A DNA stretch of 64,000 bases from Haliclystus octoradiatus (taxonomy: Eukaryota > Cnidaria > Staurozoa > Stauromedusae > Haliclystidae), in contig OU744447.1 in the NCBI GenBank assembly GCA_916610825.1, positions 22,039,962 to 22,103,961 of the forward strand, read 5' to 3'. Of this stretch, positions 1 through 11,300 are shown piece after piece. The translations under genes and the position numbers were made by a program. Positions within the stretch are counted from its first letter, which is position 1; each line of letters begins with the position of its first letter. A model generated the notes under the pieces. It saw only the letters and a list, made by a program, of their open reading frames with translations, was not told where the DNA came from and did no database searches.

Positions 1-70
1 TGGCTGGTGAGCAATAGTCAAACAAATTGTAACATTGATTGCGTTTCTGAAATTACCCCTATGAAAATCA

Positions 71-205
71 GTTCAGATGTTCATGAACAGTTCATGAACA
101 TTAAATGGCCCAAATGTTCATGAACTGTTCATGAACTATCTGTGAGAGTTCATGAACTGTTCAAGAAAAATTGGGCAATTTAACGTTCATGAACTGTTCA
201 TGAAT
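71..205. repeat. Cluster of the palindrome GTTCATGAAC
   Basis: Six perfect copies of the 10-bp palindrome GTTCATGAAC lie at 79-88, 90-99, 116-125, 127-136, 148-157 and 185-194, with a seventh ending in T at 196-205. Several are paired one base apart. The block sits in the intron upstream of the first visible TANGO6 exon. A weaker relative is near 47690-47720. Its function is unknown; it may be a decayed inverted-repeat element. Confidence 0.8.
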
Positions 206-535
206 TCCTGCACCGTTTTTTGCGGGGGTAGTTTTGTTTTGGTGTTGATATGGTTATTTGGCATCATAACTCTAAACCAATCAGATTGATCGAATCAATT
301 TCGTTATAATACAAAACAAAATTACCATATGATACCACCTGTGGACTGTGATATTCTAGAGAAGATATGCAATCTAGCCCATCATATCACTCTATCTGAA
401 TTTATTAGCCATTCCATGTCATACCTCTCCATACCCAGTGTTTTGAATTGAACATCGTTTTTAGCTACAACCTGTGAATATATTTTTGGTTCGGTTGTCT
501 TTGAGACATGGAATATTTGATTATGTTTTTCTTAG

Positions 536-1435
536 GTAACAGAATGTATATGTTCTGTTCTGCGATATGATCAATCTCCTGCTGTGCGCAAAGCTGCCCT
601 CACTGTAATCACGCTCTTACTGGAAGGACTAGGCAGGGATGCAATTGAGGTACTTTTCACATATTTAATATATATACTGTTTACATCAGTTTGCATAAGC
701 TTCGCGCTTGTGTGCTCTTCAGACGGAATTTATTCTATATAGTTAATTTATTTAGAATAAATTCCGTCTGAAGAGTGCGCAAGCGCTAAAATCAGAGTGA
801 TGGTAAAACTTGACTCATCTTTGTTTCATTTATATACTATTTAAAAGAACATATGTTGTTTCATGTTGACTAGATATAAGTATAATATGATTAAATGCAA
901 GCAAATTAAAGATCACCAGAATTCTAATTTTTATTACAAGTATGGTAATTGGACATTTTATTTTAATAAAGATAATTATCATATTAAGAAACAAGTTAGC
1001 AAATCATGTTTTCTCAATAACCTAAAGCGACGTTTTCAAACTCTAAAAAGTTGCATTATTTTTAGGTAGACTGGCTTAGAATTGTTTATAAACAAGTGCT
1101 ATTGTCCTCGGAGGCCTGAATATTCTTCACTTTTCCTGATCTTAAGCCTAATAATTCTATCTTTTAATATTCTCATTTTTTAAATATGTATGTGATGTAA
1201 CAGAGTGTTTACTTTAATTATTCACTCTGCACACATGATTCATTTTATCAACCATTTCTTTTCACAGGCTCTTGGTGATACTCTGAAAGATTTGTATGGA
1301 ATTTTAAAGGTGACACACAGTAAAAATGATAATCCATCAGTTCAATACTACTGTGAAAAAGCATTTGGTGTGTTGGATGATGTTATGCGGACATTATTAT
1401 TTCCAAAGCAACCATTTGAAAACATCAAAATTTAG
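536..1435 (+). CDS. TANGO6: TANGO6 (TMCO7), last two coding exons
   Basis: Two exons are visible: 536-649 (after TTTTTCTTAG, ending before GTACTT, phase 0) and 1268-1435 (after TTTTCACAG, ending in TAG). They encode 38 and 55 residues of helical HEAT-like protein, including SPAVRKAALTVITLLLEGLG and ALGDTLKDLYGILK, then a tail with VLDDVMRTLLFP. This resembles, from memory, the C-terminus of animal TANGO6/TMCO7, whose homologues contain the Rtp1 C-terminal domain of yeast RNA polymerase II assembly factor. In flies the gene was found through effects on Golgi organisation. The rest of the gene lies left of the window. The intron holds a small hairpin at 704-786. Another HEAT-repeat protein cannot be fully excluded. 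Confidence 0.72.
704..786. repeat. Fold-back element in TANGO6 intron
   Basis: Arms 704-735 and 754-786 are inverted copies sharing GACGGAATTTATTCTA and its complement, with a loop of about 18 bp. It looks like a non-autonomous hairpin element. No clear target duplication is seen. Confidence 0.75.
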
Positions 1436-3272
1436 GAAGCTGTCATATTACACATTATGTATAGACTTTATTTAAAAATGTATTGGTTTTAAAGCATCGG
1501 TAGAGTGCTTGGTGCAAAAATACAGAGCAGTATAAAATTCAAAGATAAGATGCTGTCTACGTACGTTACTCAGAGTTTTGGTGCTTGTCAGACTTTATTT
1601 TAATTCCTCATGAATAAAAGCCGTCTGATGAGCACTGTCGCACAAAACTCTGTGTAACAGATACAATATCCTATTTATGACTGAAGTTTTAAAACTCTAT
1701 ATGTTAATTTAACAACAGACTTTATTGGACGGGAGAATACAGAAATAAGAATTGTCACAGACAGGCTATTTGTATGACCTTTTACCAATTAATTGGTTTT
1801 CTTTCAGATATATTTTTGCCAAGATATTATATACACCTATGCTCCTACGGCTTAATTGAAACTCAATTTTCTCTAAACTATTTTCCCAAAATTTGTAACC
1901 TCTTATGCTTATATGTATTGTCAATTTAAGTAATGTTGGCATTGAGACATTGAACAGTCTAACTAGCATGCATAACTATAAAAGTCATTCTGTTGAGCTC
2001 TATCTAAACCAGCATTACATTCAGTTCAATAATACATGGATGATGAATCAAGTATCAGACAACATAAACTTCTGAAATACTTTCCACCAGACCGTCCCAA
2101 AGGGCAGAATCAGGAAAGGCCAGCATAATTTCAGAATATTTTTTGTTTTATTTAATACTGCCATTTTTGAATTCCATCCTTATTTCTATTTGAATTTGAA
2201 ATCATTTGGAAATAGATTGTAGAAATTTTCAATTTATCATTCTGGTCTAGGTCGTTGTTCTTACAAATCCCATGTAGTGTTTTGTCAAAAACACAAAAGC
2301 ACATGGCTAATAATAAGACTGCTGATGTGTAAAAGTGAGGAATCATCTAGCTATGAAATATAGTACTACAATGGGACCCCATTGGTGCCTTGAAATTATA
2401 TACAGGGGTCATTTCAGACATGGAAGGCAGGCGTCGAATACATTATTCAGTGCCTGCGGCCACATTATTTTGCCTAACAAATGGCTGCAAATATTTACCG
2501 GAGATTTTCCTTGTCAAGCAATTTAAACTGACCTTATTTATGCATAGAGTAATTGCTTTCATCCTTATGACCTCTTATTCAGTTTATAGATTAAGAATAT
2601 TTTTAAATTGTAGAAAATGTGCCTGCAGAAATTCTATTGTTCAATATTTGTGCCTGCAACCCCCGGTCCCAGTGGTTCCCACATTTCCCACTCCGTGATA
2701 GCTGGAGTCAGGGTTTGATAAAATGAAGGATTCTGGGACTGAGATTCCTAGCAGGCATGTACAAATTCAGAAGAGAGAGGTGGAGATATGTGTATTTATG
2801 TTTTTATAGCTACAGTTTGTACAAACAAAAATAATTTACTTTCTTTTGTTGGAGGATACCGGTAAGTGAAAGTGTGCAGTTTTCATCAGTTTGTAATCCA
2901 GGAAGTAAAATTATTTGATTGAACTCTGATATAACAGGGATGTGGCTCATGTATAGAGATGGAAGTTATATCAAGTTTGACTGTAGGCTAAAGAAATGAC
3001 TGTTTGTCAGTAGCTTATAATTTAAAACATGTAATTCTCATAGAATCAATCAATACTATATTGAATAATACAATATCTTTTTTACTATATCTAACCTATA
3101 TACATATATATATATATATATTCATCATAATTATACAACTTTAAACTAAGAATAGTACAAAGTCAAAATATCAAATCTCAGTTGCCAGCAACTACATCAT
3201 CAAACTCACTTTAAAAATAATTAAAACAATTAACAACCCATAAAAGTAAAATAATTTTTAGGCTATAATAAA
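1436..3272. other. Tail-to-tail spacer between TANGO6 and TET
   Basis: No convincing gene is seen. The spacer should hold both 3' untranslated regions. It contains an imperfect inverted repeat (1565-1593 against 1623-1658), a short (TA)n run near 3102-3121 and a stretch near 2685-2760 that vaguely resembles the hAT-like elements elsewhere in the window. An AATAAA lies inside the inverted repeat near 1612 and could serve TANGO6. Confidence 0.6.
1565..1658. repeat. Imperfect inverted repeat just 3' of TANGO6
   Basis: Arms 1565-1593 and 1623-1658 pair imperfectly (GTTACTCAGAGTTTTG against CAAAACTCTGTGTAAC). The loop contains AATAAA. It is probably an old hairpin transposon. Confidence 0.6.
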
Positions 3273-5321
3273 CTAGTTATCGTAATACGTCAAACTACTA
3301 TGTGGATCATACTTTGATCTTAAAGAACCGTGATTCGATGAAAATGTATTTTGAACACCATGGTTACTATGGTGACCATGATTGTCGTGGTGACGAACAT
3401 TGCTACCATGGTGATGAGTATCTCCATGGTGATATTGATGTAAATGTGTATCGTGTCTTTGTCGATTTAGCATTTGATGGAATTGACTGTCAATAGTGTC
3501 AGGGTAATGCATTGGTGGTAATCCCATACCATTGAATAAAGCATCACTTTTGCCCATATAAGGAGACGGTGTTATACTGTGAAGCTGGTCATTATTATAT
3601 CTATCAAATAAATTGGATTGGATCTTATTCTTTTCATGATGTTGATAATAATCTGTATGTGTATGAGGATGTAGTTGATGATTATCGTTTAGAGTACGAT
3701 GATCAAAGATACTATCGGGATGTTTACGATGAGGCATTTGGAATGCCAACTCGCGAAGATAATTTGAATCTAACATATTCGACGATTGTCTGGTATTTGC
3801 CAAATCAATCCAACCATCTTTAGTATTTCGTTTAGGTTTATCTGTTTTAATACGTTTTGGAGATGAGAATTGATGATTGCGTTCATGATGGGAAAGAAGC
3901 TCTTTCATTTGACGGGGTGGTGGTGAGAAAGAAGGAGCGACGATTGGTTCTTGTTTTACAGTAGTCTTATGAATGGATTTACACTCATCGCTAAGTCCTA
4001 AAAGTGCGGTAACAGAGAAGGATAATGCTTTTTTTTGTGGTAGTGTTTTATCATCGATTGTTCCACGTTCTTTCTCAAGATCATAATCAGTTTCATCTTT
4101 GAAACCAGGAGAATCAGATAAATTAGCTGATGAAACATAATCAGAATCGAATGAAGAATTGGATGAACAATGTTTACCTCTCAAATTATTTGAAAGAGGA
4201 CTAAATGATTCTCTATTAAATCGATCCATCGGTTCATGCGACATTGGATTATGAATAATTGATGGTGTTGACGGCACTGAACTTGCATCAGCACATGATA
4301 AAGCTGCCTCAGCGAGTATTTGTAAACCAGTTAATGTTGTTGAAACTGGGTGAGGATCTTGATTTTCTGTTTGTTGATGGTTGATTTGAGCTGCTTGTTC
4401 TGTTGCTTCTTGTGCTGCTTGGAATCGTAATAAACGACGTTCAGCTGACTTTTGCTGCCATTCTGCATAGCCATGATTTGGTTGATTAAGATGTTTGTGT
4501 TGATAGAAAACAAGACTTAGTCGAGAAGGATGACGACGGTCAGGATTTTTAACAGGCGTTGTAGCATGAAGTTCTTTACGGGCGCATTCAATTAAGATTG
4601 ATCCATGCGTCAGTGCAATACCAACCCCACCCATATCATGAATTGAATCAACATCTCCTTTGCTCTGTTTTATGGCTGGTTTTTCAGAAGCAAGAGTAGT
4701 CTTCTTAGATATATGATTCATTCCAAGATTAGCTTCAAATGGATGCATATTCTGGTACGATTGATACTCATTAGACATTTTCTGATTCTCATGAAATAAC
4801 TGTCTTAATATAGGGATACGTTGCTCGTTTGAAAAATGTAGACGGGGTTTTTGAATGTCACGATTATCAATATGAGATGACATCCTGGCTAATTCTTTTG
4901 CTTCGTAAGAAAATAAAGATGGAATACGATGTTCGCTGACATACATTGGCAGAGAATGTTCTAGATTATAATCAAGATTTGAATGGTCGAGTTTCCATTG
5001 TCGATTAACCACATGAGGATAAGTTAAACACTGCATGTCATTAAATGGATCATGAATATTTTCTTGAAAGTGCATTGGTAGATCTGTTGTACGTCCAAAC
5101 CGAGCATCAGCTCGTTGAATGAAATTATCTCTAGTTGGTATTTCCTTCTGACTAAGTGAAGGTGAAGGGGTTGATAAACGGCCTTCCAGAATGTGTGATG
5201 GGATCTTTGCATTTGGTGGCATATTATTACCATTATTATCCAATAAACAATATAGTGGAAGTACATGAAGTTGTTCGACACTTTCCCCACTTCGATCACC
5301 ATTTTTGAGTAATGTACATAC
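3273..5321 (-). CDS. TET: TET exon 10: distal catalytic core and long tail
   Basis: It encodes 682 residues. It opens with [10 protein letters not shown], then about 200 low-complexity residues, then the second half of the fold with [12 protein letters not shown] (H708), [20 protein letters not shown] (R736) and [16 protein letters not shown]. After that come about 385 residues not expected from vertebrate TETs: a Gln/Ala-rich helix, Ser-rich stretches, VKQEP (sumoylation-like) and a final His-rich cluster around HHGDTHHHG. The frame is open throughout. Confidence 0.9.
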   Translation of the reverse strand, partial: VCTLLKNGDRSGESVEQLHVLPLYCLLDNNGNNMPPNAKIPSHILEGRLSTPSPSLSQKEIPTRDNFIQRADARFGRTTDLPMHFQENIHDPFNDMQCLTYPHVVNRQWKLDHSNLDYNLEHSLPMYVSEHRIPSLFSYEAKELARMSSHIDNRDIQKPRLHFSNEQRIPILRQLFHENQKMSNEYQSYQNMHPFEANLGMNHISKKTTLASEKPAIKQSKGDVDSIHDMGGVGIALTHGSILIECARKELHATTPVKNPDRRHPSRLSLVFYQHKHLNQPNHGYAEWQQKSAERRLLRFQAAQEATEQAAQINHQQTENQDPHPVSTTLTGLQILAEAALSCADASSVPSTPSIIHNPMSHEPMDRFNRESFSPLSNNLRGKHCSSNSSFDSDYVSSANLSDSPGFKDETDYDLEKERGTIDDKTLPQKKALSFSVTALLGLSDECKSIHKTTVKQEPIVAPSFSPPPRQMKELLSHHERNHQFSSPKRIKTDKPKRNTKDGWIDLANTRQSSNMLDSNYLRELAFQMPHRKHPDSIFDHRTLNDNHQLHPHTHTDYYQHHEKNKIQSNLFDRYNNDQLHSITPSPYMGKSDALFNGMGLPPMHYPDTIDSQFHQMLNRQRHDTHLHQYHHGDTHHHGSNVRHHDNHGHHSNHGVQNTFSSNHGSLRSKYDPHSSLTYYDN

Positions 5322-8300
5322 CTGGAGAAGAGATGAAGAATATGATGATAAATTTACTTGGGAGATCAATCAAATTTACAACCTATCAGTCCATGATTTA
5401 GGCCTACTTATTAATAATAACAATAATTATAATAATAATAATGGTGGAACAATAATAATAATAATAATAGAATATACATTTTTAATCTAACTTCAAGTTT
5501 CACGCGTAAATTGATTAAAACTGTCTGAAGATCACAATACAAAATGTGTATTCTTAGAATCAGTTACTATTACTGTCAAATGTTGGCATTGAGCACTATT
5601 TATCTGCTATTAGATAAAACTAACTTCATCAATATTAATATTATATGACAAGAATCATTTGTGTAGGATCTTCTCTAAAAAAAATGTCTTGACTTTTTGA
5701 TGTTGAAAGTCAAATTGATATTCATGGAGTTTCTTCTATAATTTCTCTATTTTGTCTTTTCAGTGTTGTATGATTAATTAATATAAATGTGTTATTTTTA
5801 ATTTTATTCAAATTTTAATTTTTAACAGTAGGCCTACACCAAAACAGAACAATTCTAGTTTATTTACAGAATAAAAATTGACAAGAAAGGCTATATATAT
5901 ATAGATATACATTAACAGGAACAAATAATGATAATGAACTTACAGCAGTCAAACCATGGTTCATATTTTGTTTATCTTTGTGACTGTGAGCGCAGAAATC
6001 AAGACAACACGTCATTCCTGAAAATGGACGACCTGATCCATCACCAAGGCGACATTCTGACCCTTCATTCTCATTAAGCGTCTGCATAAATAAACCAAAA
6101 ACATTTAATGATAAGGCACAACATACAAATGATCATATACATGAATCTAGTGGAAATTGTAGAATTTCAAATAAAATGTGTGCCATTAAAAGGTTGATTT
6201 TTAGTTTGACCATTCAATAGAAGGGGAAAACTTTGAGAATTGATTTAAGAAATGCGTCATAATTCATGATGAAATATATTTTTTTAAAAAGATTAAATTA
6301 TGACTCCTTTACATCTTTCATGATTTTCAATTTTTAAATTAATTTCGAATTTAGTAATCTTAACATATGAAAGAGAGTTCCTTTTAAATGTAGGCCTATG
6401 TACACTAATAACTCTCCGAATTCTCCATCAAAAATGTATGAAAGCAGTATCATTATAATCACCCTGTTTTGATCTATGTTTTTATTTGGCTTACTGTTTT
6501 CATTAACTTACTATCGTTCACAAGGGATCTCCCCAATCTAACTCGGGCCCATGTTAGTCCCAGCAACGTCGGTAACTTGTTGCTAGGTTTGAGTGAAACA
6601 GCAAAATTAACAATAGGAAAAATCCTCTGGTTTTGTGGTGACCTTCCCAGGAATTTCAAAAAATTCAAAGGATCCTGCGATTTGTGACTCACAGCCAGGG
6701 TCCAACAAAAGTAGGAATCATGGAATGCTAGATTCCGGAAGGTTAGAGAAAATTCCTAAATAAATTGTATTTATTTATAATTTTTTGGTCAAACATCTAC
6801 AAAAATTCAGAAGAAAATGTTGAAATGCCTCTGGGATTCCAGAAGGCTGAACCTTTTGTCGGACTCTGCTTACAGCAAGTGCATAATTACTGTAATTTAA
6901 AGGATTTGGTTCACTTGTATAGCATATAACTACTTACCATATTATCAAACGCTTTTGGAGTAAGCTTTTTACATAATGGTGCAATCTCAGAAGAAAGGCT
7001 ATGCATTTCACACTCAATAGCATTCTCCTACAAAATCAGAAGAGAAATGTAATGAGGTCATTGTAATAAGTTTAATAACAAATATTTTGCCTTGAGAACA
7101 GATCTTACAGTCAATCGTATATTGTTTGCAGGGCTTTCATTTTGAAAGTACGAGGATAATACCATAATAATAAAAGGAAAACTGCTGTTTGGTCATTCAT
7201 CCATTTCTAATCAAGGTAGTCTACAATCATTAGTGTATCCAAGCATAACTTCAACCACAAACAAAAATGACAATGTATATTTACCTGCTGTGAGCCTTGT
7301 AGTTTGACCTTACGAGGTGATGTACTGTTACCAAATTTGCAACCGTTATAAAACATACTCCACGCACAACCAAACGAATAAGAAGCACCAGCATATGGAT
7401 TTGTTGGATCACCTTGACAAAGACATGTTTTCCTGGTTGAAAAGAAAGAATAGAGTAAAACCCGTTATAACAATCACCTGCTCATAGTTGCCACTTGGTT
7501 CGAAAACACAATCGATCTTACAATGAGAATTTCCAATTTGATCAGGAGTTTTCAAAAACATTTTATGAGCAACAAAGTTGTGTAAATACTTGTAAAAGTT
7601 GTGCTAATTATGATACAAAGCAATTGCCTAGGCTCATAATTTTCTGATGTCTTCTCTTTTTCTCCTTACGTGTCTCTTGTGCACCAAATATCAATAGCTC
7701 ATAGGAAACTGTGCGCCAAATGCTTATTAGCAGCCACCTTTCCATAAAGATCACTTTTTGTGTTTCAAATGTTTTATTGCATGTATAAGTTGATATTGGT
7801 TTATTGACAAATTGTGGAGATGATTGTAATACGCTGTAATTGACTTGTTCAATTTGTTTTTATCATCAAGGCTATTCATGAAAACATGGTAAGCTCCCAA
7901 ACTTATTAAAATTAATGTAGACGGTGTCGCCCTACCGAAGGCACCCGTACCACCACTCCTCTATTTCTAGATGAGTGGCTTTTTTCGCTGAGAGCAATGA
8001 TTTTAAACGGTCTTTGTTGATCTCAGCTGTGACACTGCAGATCAATTTCAACAGATTTCATGGCAGATAGGTCTTGATTGTCAATGCGCAACGATGAGCC
8101 GCAGCTACTCACAATGCAATTCCCTCTGGACCATTCCATCCGCCATCCTCAGATGGTACTCATTTGATGTTTCAGATAAAGTCAAGGCTGAGTTGACTTT
8201 TGGGGTATTTGAACCTCAGTCGATCAGATATGATCCGACCTGAAGTTCGGTTGCTCCGACATCTGAGCTAATCTGTCCTATAAGAAAAAACTTAATCAAA

Positions 8301-11300
8301 CTATGCACATAATTCATTTAACCTGCTCAATTCATTACCTGTCGTTTGTTCCACATCGCCTAACAGTTGGTGTGCCATGATTACTGAGTGACTGTGACAT
8401 TGTTTGGTATAACCTATCAGCTTTACCACTTTCAACACCATCCCAAATGACGATAGACACAACAATATATGCCGCATCACAAACATGACCATGACACTTA
8501 CGCACCAATACCAAATACTTTTCTTTTGGACTTAAACGACCAATAATCTTCAAAAGATCAATAATTTTCTTTGTTTGAATAAGGAGGTTCCCACAGTGAA
8601 TAATTATATAACTGGTATGATTCTAGAAATCAGATTACTGTCTTGTCTAGGCTAATGCTGAATTTATTAACATTAGAGTAAGAACAGGGTCCGACAAAAG
8701 TAGGTATCCTGCAATCCTAGATTCCGGAAAAAATTCATAAGAAAATTGATATTTGTATGATTTATTTGTCAGATTTCAACAAAAAAGATTCAGAAGAAAT
8801 GTTGAAATGCCTCTAGGATTCCAGAAGACTGAACCTTTAATCGCACCCTGAGTAAAACACTTATTTTCAAGTCTCTGAAAAGGACACTGTTCGAATGATA
8901 TCCAAAAAGGTTAGAGTCGAACTTGCTTAATATCCCCCCTCTGGTACAGATGAAAAGCGGGACATTAAGCGAGGTGGGATATTAAGCGAGGTGGGATATT
9001 AAGCGAGGTAGGATTATGAGAGTTTGTATGGAAAATGGAAAATAGAAATCAGTTTTATGTGGGGATATTAAGCAAGATGGGATATTAAAAGAGGGGATAT
9101 TAACCGAGTTTGACTGTATTGAAATCATGTTAACCCGATGATGAGTCAGTGCGAAGAAAAATATTTATTTAATGAATTGCTCCAGAGCAAACACATTTTA
9201 TCAGCATATCTTTTTTAAACAACATGTGTGATCATAAATTAAAATTACTATTTACTTTTTTATGACCCTGCACTTCACAGTCGAAATGTAATAATCATAG
9301 ATGAATCAATGTAAGCCTAGGCTTATTTAATATTATATATCATACCCATCGTGCAAGAGGACAACCAGCTGAGTTTTTGCCTTCTTTTAGGGAAGCTCCA
9401 ACTTCTTCCACGTGTAGTGCCTCACCATTAGCCTCGAACCTAAAAGTCAACCAAAAACAATTTATTTCTCATCAACATGGTCCGCCAAAATGTTTTTCCT
9501 TCTGCAAACCTCAACTATTTAGATCAATGTTTGAGTAATTTTAAAGACATAATAACGTAAAATTGAAGCTTCATTTTTCATATTTTTTCAATGAACTCTA
9601 CTTCGTAATAATATCTAACATTTCCCAATTTCACTGTCACCCGGGCTAGCCCATCTCATATGAACATCCCCTAAGAGAGCAATGTCCAACATAAGCTAAA
9701 CTATTTGTAAATAACTACTTAAGTAAATAAAAAATGAAATAAGAGAAAAATCTACAAGCATGGTATTCAACAAACAGAATAATGTATTGGGGCTTGAAGA
9801 TGTGCTCGCCTGTTTGGGATAACAAGTGATATAATTAACTGTTGATAATACTCAGCCAAACAATCCGTTCAAAAAAGCTCCAAGCATATCGGGTGCTGAA
9901 TAAATGATGATGATGATTATAATGAATATTTTTTAAATGAAACGAAAGGTTATCGTTTCCATTGTGTCTTAAAATTATTAGCATGTGATAATGCAGATAT
10001 ACGAAATGACTGCCATATGAACATACCTTGTTTCAAGCATCTGCCTCATCTCACGCATATTTGATGCAGCTCCAAGATGTGTGTAATAAGGTAATCCAAT
10101 GCTATTATCAACTACAATTTATAAAATAACAATAAGACAATACAGTATCACAAAAATATGTGGTAACCCTTTATTAACAATATCAACAATCTAGCCTACC
10201 ATATACATTGTGCTTCAGAATCAACAAATTATAACATGATAACAACATGTCATTGCGTTAATGCTCTCCAAGAAAAGATTATACAAACTACGCTCCCCTT
10301 GACTGTGCTACCCTTTTGACCTAGATATAATTCCCGGAGATAGGAAATAATATACAAGCCAGACCCTGACGTGTAGGCATACGTCATTCCGTAGGTCAAA
10401 TCAAAATAATTAAAAGTAATTTGAACAAAAGAGTGTATGTAATAGCTTTTTTAACATAGTAATCCTATCAGTCGATGATAGAAAAAAATATATATCGGAG
10501 TTTTAATCAGACATTTGTTGAAAAACACATCAAGTTTCAATTGAACGCTTCGGCTCATTTATTGTCAAATAAACTATTGAAATTGTTGTCAACAGGTGGT
10601 CAAAACAATTTCAGTACAGATCGGAAACTCATACTTAAATTGATAAACTTGGATTAGTATCTTGAACGGAAACGATAGAAGAAAAAAATGTCGCCAACAA
10701 TACAAGAAGTACACGGGAAAAAAACGTTAACTGCTGAGTAAATTTAGAATTCGTGGCGTGAAATCTTCTCACAAATATGTACACACAACTATAATTAACG
10801 AAGCGATGACAAACAAGAAGATTGTGTTACTTTGGAGCAAAACAAACAACAAGAATGCTGTAAACCTGTGATTCCAAGGAAACTATTTCAATGCGCAAAA
10901 ATATTTGCGATAAAACCAATGAAATAATAAGTTTGTGAAAATGCTTCACCGCGACAATCGAACTCTTAAGAGGGAAAATTACTTGCTAACAAACAAACGA
11001 AGCGTCGATTTTGACATGACAACAATTTCTTTGCCTACGAAAACCACAAACATAATCAATACTTATGGGAAGACAGTAAATATATTGAAAAGGAACAGAA
11101 ATATGGACCAGATTAAATCAACACTGACGTGCGTTCCTGAAAATGTCCAAAAATTCCGATGGGGTTTTTCAAGCACGACGGCAAACTCTAGCAGGGAATT
11201 TGGTGGTTGAAACAACTTTTGAAACTTTTAGATAACATATTTTGCTCAATAGGACGTTTCAAAGATAGTAGTAATATGCATAAGCAATTTGCGAAATAAA

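Noticed and set aside
10935..11210. 91-residue plus-strand open frame within the TET locus
   Set aside because: It lies in a TET intron, has no family resemblance, and ends in plain intronic sequence.
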